Of a DNA stretch of 64,000 nucleotides, positions 62,017 to 64,000 are shown piece by piece. The stretch is from G020354785 sp964534745 (lineage in GTDB: Bacteria; Bacteroidota; Bacteroidia; Bacteroidales; UBA10428). The translations under genes were made by a program, and so were the position numbers. Under the pieces are notes generated by a model. That model searched no databases. It was not told the DNA's origin and saw only the letters and a list, made by a program, of their open reading frames with translations. Positions within the stretch are counted from its first letter, which is position 1. Each line of letters begins with the position of its first letter. Location of the stretch: assembly GCA_964534745.1 (NCBI GenBank), contig CAZHQW010000007.1, positions 19,529 through 83,528 of the forward strand. Reading direction: 5' to 3'.

Positions 62017-62532
62017 ATGGAAGTAGTTGAGGCTATAATTACCAGAAGAAGCATCAGGAAGTACACAGGGGAAAGAGTTACGAATACCCAGGTTGAATTA
62101 CTCCTCAAGGCAGGTATGTATGCGCCGTCCGCAGTAAATAAGCAGCCCTGGCATTTTATTGTATTCAGGGACAGGAAAGTTATTGAGGAAATTATTAAAA
62201 TACATCCGAACGGACGGATGCTTGAAGATTCAGATGTGGCAATACTGGTTTGCTTTGATGAGAATCTTCAGCACGATGTGGGATACGGACCTGTGGACTG
62301 CTCCGCAGCAACACAGAACATACTGCTGGCAGCACATGGAACGGGACTGGGAGCGGTATGGGTTGGGATCTATCCCAGGGAAAACAGGATTAAAGGTGTT
62401 CACAGGCTTTTTAATCTCCCAGGACATATCATACCTTTCTCAATAATATCTATAGGTTACCCTGCGGAAAAGAAGGAGCTTCCTGACAGGTTTAAAAAAG
62501 AAAGAATTCATTACGAAAAGTGGCAAGTATGA
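62017..62532 (+). CDS. Nitroreductase-family FMN oxidoreductase
   Basis: A 171-residue flavoprotein starting MEVVEAIITRRSIRKYTGERV, the usual FMN-binding N-terminus. It contains MYAPSAVNKQPWHFIVFRD, a CSAATQNILLAAHGTGLGAVWVGIYP core and IGYPAEKKELPDRFKKERIHYEKW at the end. Such enzymes reduce quinones, flavins or nitro compounds with NAD(P)H. Its TGA stop overlaps the ATG of folC (ATGA), so the two are translationally coupled. The substrate is unknown. Confidence 0.92.
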   Translation: MEVVEAIITRRSIRKYTGERVTNTQVELLLKAGMYAPSAVNKQPWHFIVFRDRKVIEEIIKIHPNGRMLEDSDVAILVCFDENLQHDVGYGPVDCSAATQNILLAAHGTGLGAVWVGIYPRENRIKGVHRLFNLPGHIIPFSIISIGYPAEKKELPDRFKKERIHYEKWQV

Positions 62533-63833
62533 ACTACCGTGAGGCGGTTGATTATTTGTACAGTCAGTTGCCCATGTATCAAAGGGTTGGGAAGGCAGCC
62601 TACAAGGCCAGCCTTGAGAATACCATTAATCTTGATAACTATTTCAAGAGTCCCCACAGTAAATATAAAACAATTCATGTGGGAGGAACTAACGGAAAGG
62701 GTTCGGTATGCAATATGCTTGCATCTGTACTGCATTGTTCCGGATATGTAACAGGACTGCACACTTCTCCCCATTTGATTGATTTCAGGGAGAGGGCAAA
62801 GATCAACGGAGAATTAATATCAAGGGGATACGTTACAAAATTTGTCCACAACCATATGTCATTTTTCAAAGACATTCAGCCTTCCTTTTTTGAAATCTCA
62901 GTTTTTATGGCTCTTGATTACTTTGCTTCCCGCAAGGTTGAGGTAGCAGTTATTGAAGTGGGACTGGGGGGGAGGCTTGACTCGACTAATATCGTTAATC
63001 CGGTTATATCAGTTATTACAAATATAGGGCATGATCATATGGAATTTCTGGGTAATACCCTTGAAGAGATAGCATATGAGAAGGCAGGCATAATAAAGCA
63101 GTCGGTGCCGGTTATTATAGGAGAGTCTGACAGACATACTGACAATGTCTTTATCCGCACAGCCCAAAAAAATAACTCGGAGATATTTTTTGCAGATAAG
63201 ATTTATACTTCAGTTCATGGTCATTATACTGCTGATGACATGCAGGTTTTTAATATTGAGAAAGATGGGCAGATACATTATCCCGGACTGAAGACTGATC
63301 TTCTGGGTTCTTACCAGGGCAGGAATGTAATAACAACCCTGGCAGCAATAGACGTATTGAAGAAGAGAGGATTTGAGATAGCAGATATTGATATTTACAA
63401 CGGACTGAAAAAAGTGATTACAAATACAGGCTTTCAGGGAAGGTGGCAGGTTATGGGGTATAATCCGCGCATAGTATGTGATACTGCCCATAACGCTGAA
63501 GGATTTAAACAGGTAATTGCACAGATCGGTGACACACCTTACAGGAATTTGCATATTATTATAGGCTTTGTTAAAGAAAAGAATATAGACGATTTTCTTG
63601 ATATCTTTCCCCGCAATGCAGTATATTATTTCACTAAGCCGGATATCCCAAGGGGACTCAATGAAAACACTACAATGGAAAAGGCAGGCAGATACGGATT
63701 GAAAGGAAAAGCCTATGGATCGGTGATGAAAGCTTTCAATGCCGCACGATCATCAGCAGCTGCTGATGACATGATTTTTATAGGTGGCAGCACATATGTG
63801 GTGGCTGAATTTTTAAAGTCAGAAAAAGACTAG
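62529..63833 (+). CDS. folC: Dihydrofolate synthase / folylpolyglutamate synthase
   Basis: An ATP-dependent ligase that adds glutamate to dihydropteroate and to folates. The P-loop is HVGGTNGKGSVCNML (about residues 50-64), and the central part has VAVIEVGLGGRLDSTN, VITNIGHDHMEFLGNT and the EKAGIIK lysine. The C-terminal domain has QGRWQVMGYNPRIVCDTAHNAEG. The length of about 434 residues is normal. I chose the ATG at 62529, which overlaps the nitroreductase stop, over a GTG at 62520. Confidence 0.95.
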   Translation: MNYREAVDYLYSQLPMYQRVGKAAYKASLENTINLDNYFKSPHSKYKTIHVGGTNGKGSVCNMLASVLHCSGYVTGLHTSPHLIDFRERAKINGELISRGYVTKFVHNHMSFFKDIQPSFFEISVFMALDYFASRKVEVAVIEVGLGGRLDSTNIVNPVISVITNIGHDHMEFLGNTLEEIAYEKAGIIKQSVPVIIGESDRHTDNVFIRTAQKNNSEIFFADKIYTSVHGHYTADDMQVFNIEKDGQIHYPGLKTDLLGSYQGRNVITTLAAIDVLKKRGFEIADIDIYNGLKKVITNTGFQGRWQVMGYNPRIVCDTAHNAEGFKQVIAQIGDTPYRNLHIIIGFVKEKNIDDFLDIFPRNAVYYFTKPDIPRGLNENTTMEKAGRYGLKGKAYGSVMKAFNAARSSAAADDMIFIGGSTYVVAEFLKSEKD

Positions 63834-63839
63834 TATGTG

Positions 63840-63870
63840 TTTCTCTTTAAAAAAAAATCCTGTATATTTG
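63840..63870 (+). promoter_or_regulatory. Promoter for tRNA-Val
   Basis: TTTC at 63840-63843 (variant -33) and TATATTTG at 63863-63870 are spaced by 19 bases, about 29 bases before the tRNA. Confidence 0.5.
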
Positions 63871-63898
63871 CTTCGCCTTTTTAAGGGCATTTATCAAG

Positions 63899-63973
63899 GG
63901 GCGTTTAGCTCAGCTGGTTCAGAGCACCTGCCTTACAAGCAGGGGGTCACTAGTTCGAATCTAGTAACGCCCA
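63899..63973 (+). tRNA. tRNA-Val (anticodon TAC)
   Basis: A 75-base cloverleaf. The acceptor arms GGGCGTT (63899-63905) and AACGCCC (63966-63972) pair fully. D-arm GCTC...GAGC, the anticodon stem CCTGC/GCAGG with loop CTTACAA (anticodon TAC, valine), and the T-arm TTCGAAT loop are all present. The discriminator base is A. CCA is not encoded (ACAA follows), so it must be added after transcription. Confidence 0.95.
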
Positions 63974-63978
63974 CAAGA

Positions 63979-64000
63979 GGGACAGCGCCCATATTTTGAA
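63979..64000. repeat. Partial second copy of the palindromic repeat element
   Basis: GGGACAGCGCCCATATTT at 63979-63996 is identical to 18 bases of the arm at 42114-42131. It begins 5 bases after the tRNA and is cut by the window end. Confidence 0.85.

Noticed and set aside
1..64000. CRISPR arrays, prophage or transposase genes
   Set aside because: No regular repeat-spacer array, integrase, phage structural or transposase gene was recognised.

Overview
The window is a chromosomal segment from a member of the Bacteroidota, most likely Bacteroidales or a close relative. The evidence is a type IX secretion (T9SS) locus with gldJ, porU, porV and a PorP/SprF-like gene, the conserved order CBS protein-nadK-porG-uppS-bamA-skp-skp-murI, an AT-rich sequence, and promoters of the Bacteroidota type (TTTG near -33, TAnnTTTG near -7). 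A two-subunit 2-oxoacid:ferredoxin oxidoreductase suggests anaerobic or microaerobic metabolism. This is an inference; no rRNA lies in the window. I see no prophage, insertion sequence, CRISPR array or plasmid gene, so nearly all of it reads as core genome.

Layout. 1-4.5 kb: start of prs, engB, manA, a Dabb protein, pdxJ, and divergently a CBS protein and nadK. 4.6-11.5 kb: envelope biogenesis (two outer-membrane barrels including PorG, uppS, bamA, two Skp-like chaperones, murI). 11.6-16.3 kb: korAB, a secreted protein of unknown function, panB. 16.4-23.8 kb: dnaK, a MORN-type secreted protein, a subtilisin-like protease with a T9SS sorting domain, xseAB, an SGNH hydrolase. 24.0-28.1 kb: a split queuosine-precursor cluster (queF-queC, queE-queD) around a threonine aldolase and a methyltransferase. 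28.1-31.2 kb: a thiamine operon (thiC plus a ThiE/TenI-like gene) behind a clear TPP riboswitch, and a thioredoxin. 31.3-36.7 kb: tRNA nucleotidyltransferase, two predicted lipoproteins (an endonuclease-like enzyme and a beta-helix protein), an acetyltransferase and a small barrel. 36.6-42.1 kb: TolC and HlyD-like efflux parts, a divergent sigma54-type response regulator and a nucleotidyltransferase. 42.1-51.8 kb: ispF, porV, porU, a porP-like gene, gldJ and murF. 51.8-57.9 kb: an orphan receiver protein, membrane glycosyltransferase, unknown barrel, GT2 glycosyltransferase, LpxL-type acyltransferase and an inositol-monophosphatase-like enzyme. 57.9-64 kb: ppk1, sixA, phoH, a nitroreductase, folC and tRNA-Val.

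Several groups work together. PorG, PorU, PorV, GldJ and the PorP-like protein belong to the T9SS, and the subtilase at 19.3 kb carries a signal for export by it. BamA and two Skp-like chaperones insert such barrels. UppS, MurI and MurF serve peptidoglycan synthesis. QueD, QueE, QueC and QueF cover the route from dihydroneopterin triphosphate to preQ1.

The most unusual sequence features are: a 21-bp inverted repeat whose arms supply the stop codons of two convergent genes and extend the IspF C-terminus, with a second partial copy beside the tRNA at the window end; an A-rich leader with AAACC(C)TAA repeats upstream of queF; an efflux operon with a 97-residue unknown protein and no membrane pump gene; and a receiver protein lacking the conserved lysine. 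I found no convincing wholly new defence or mobile system.
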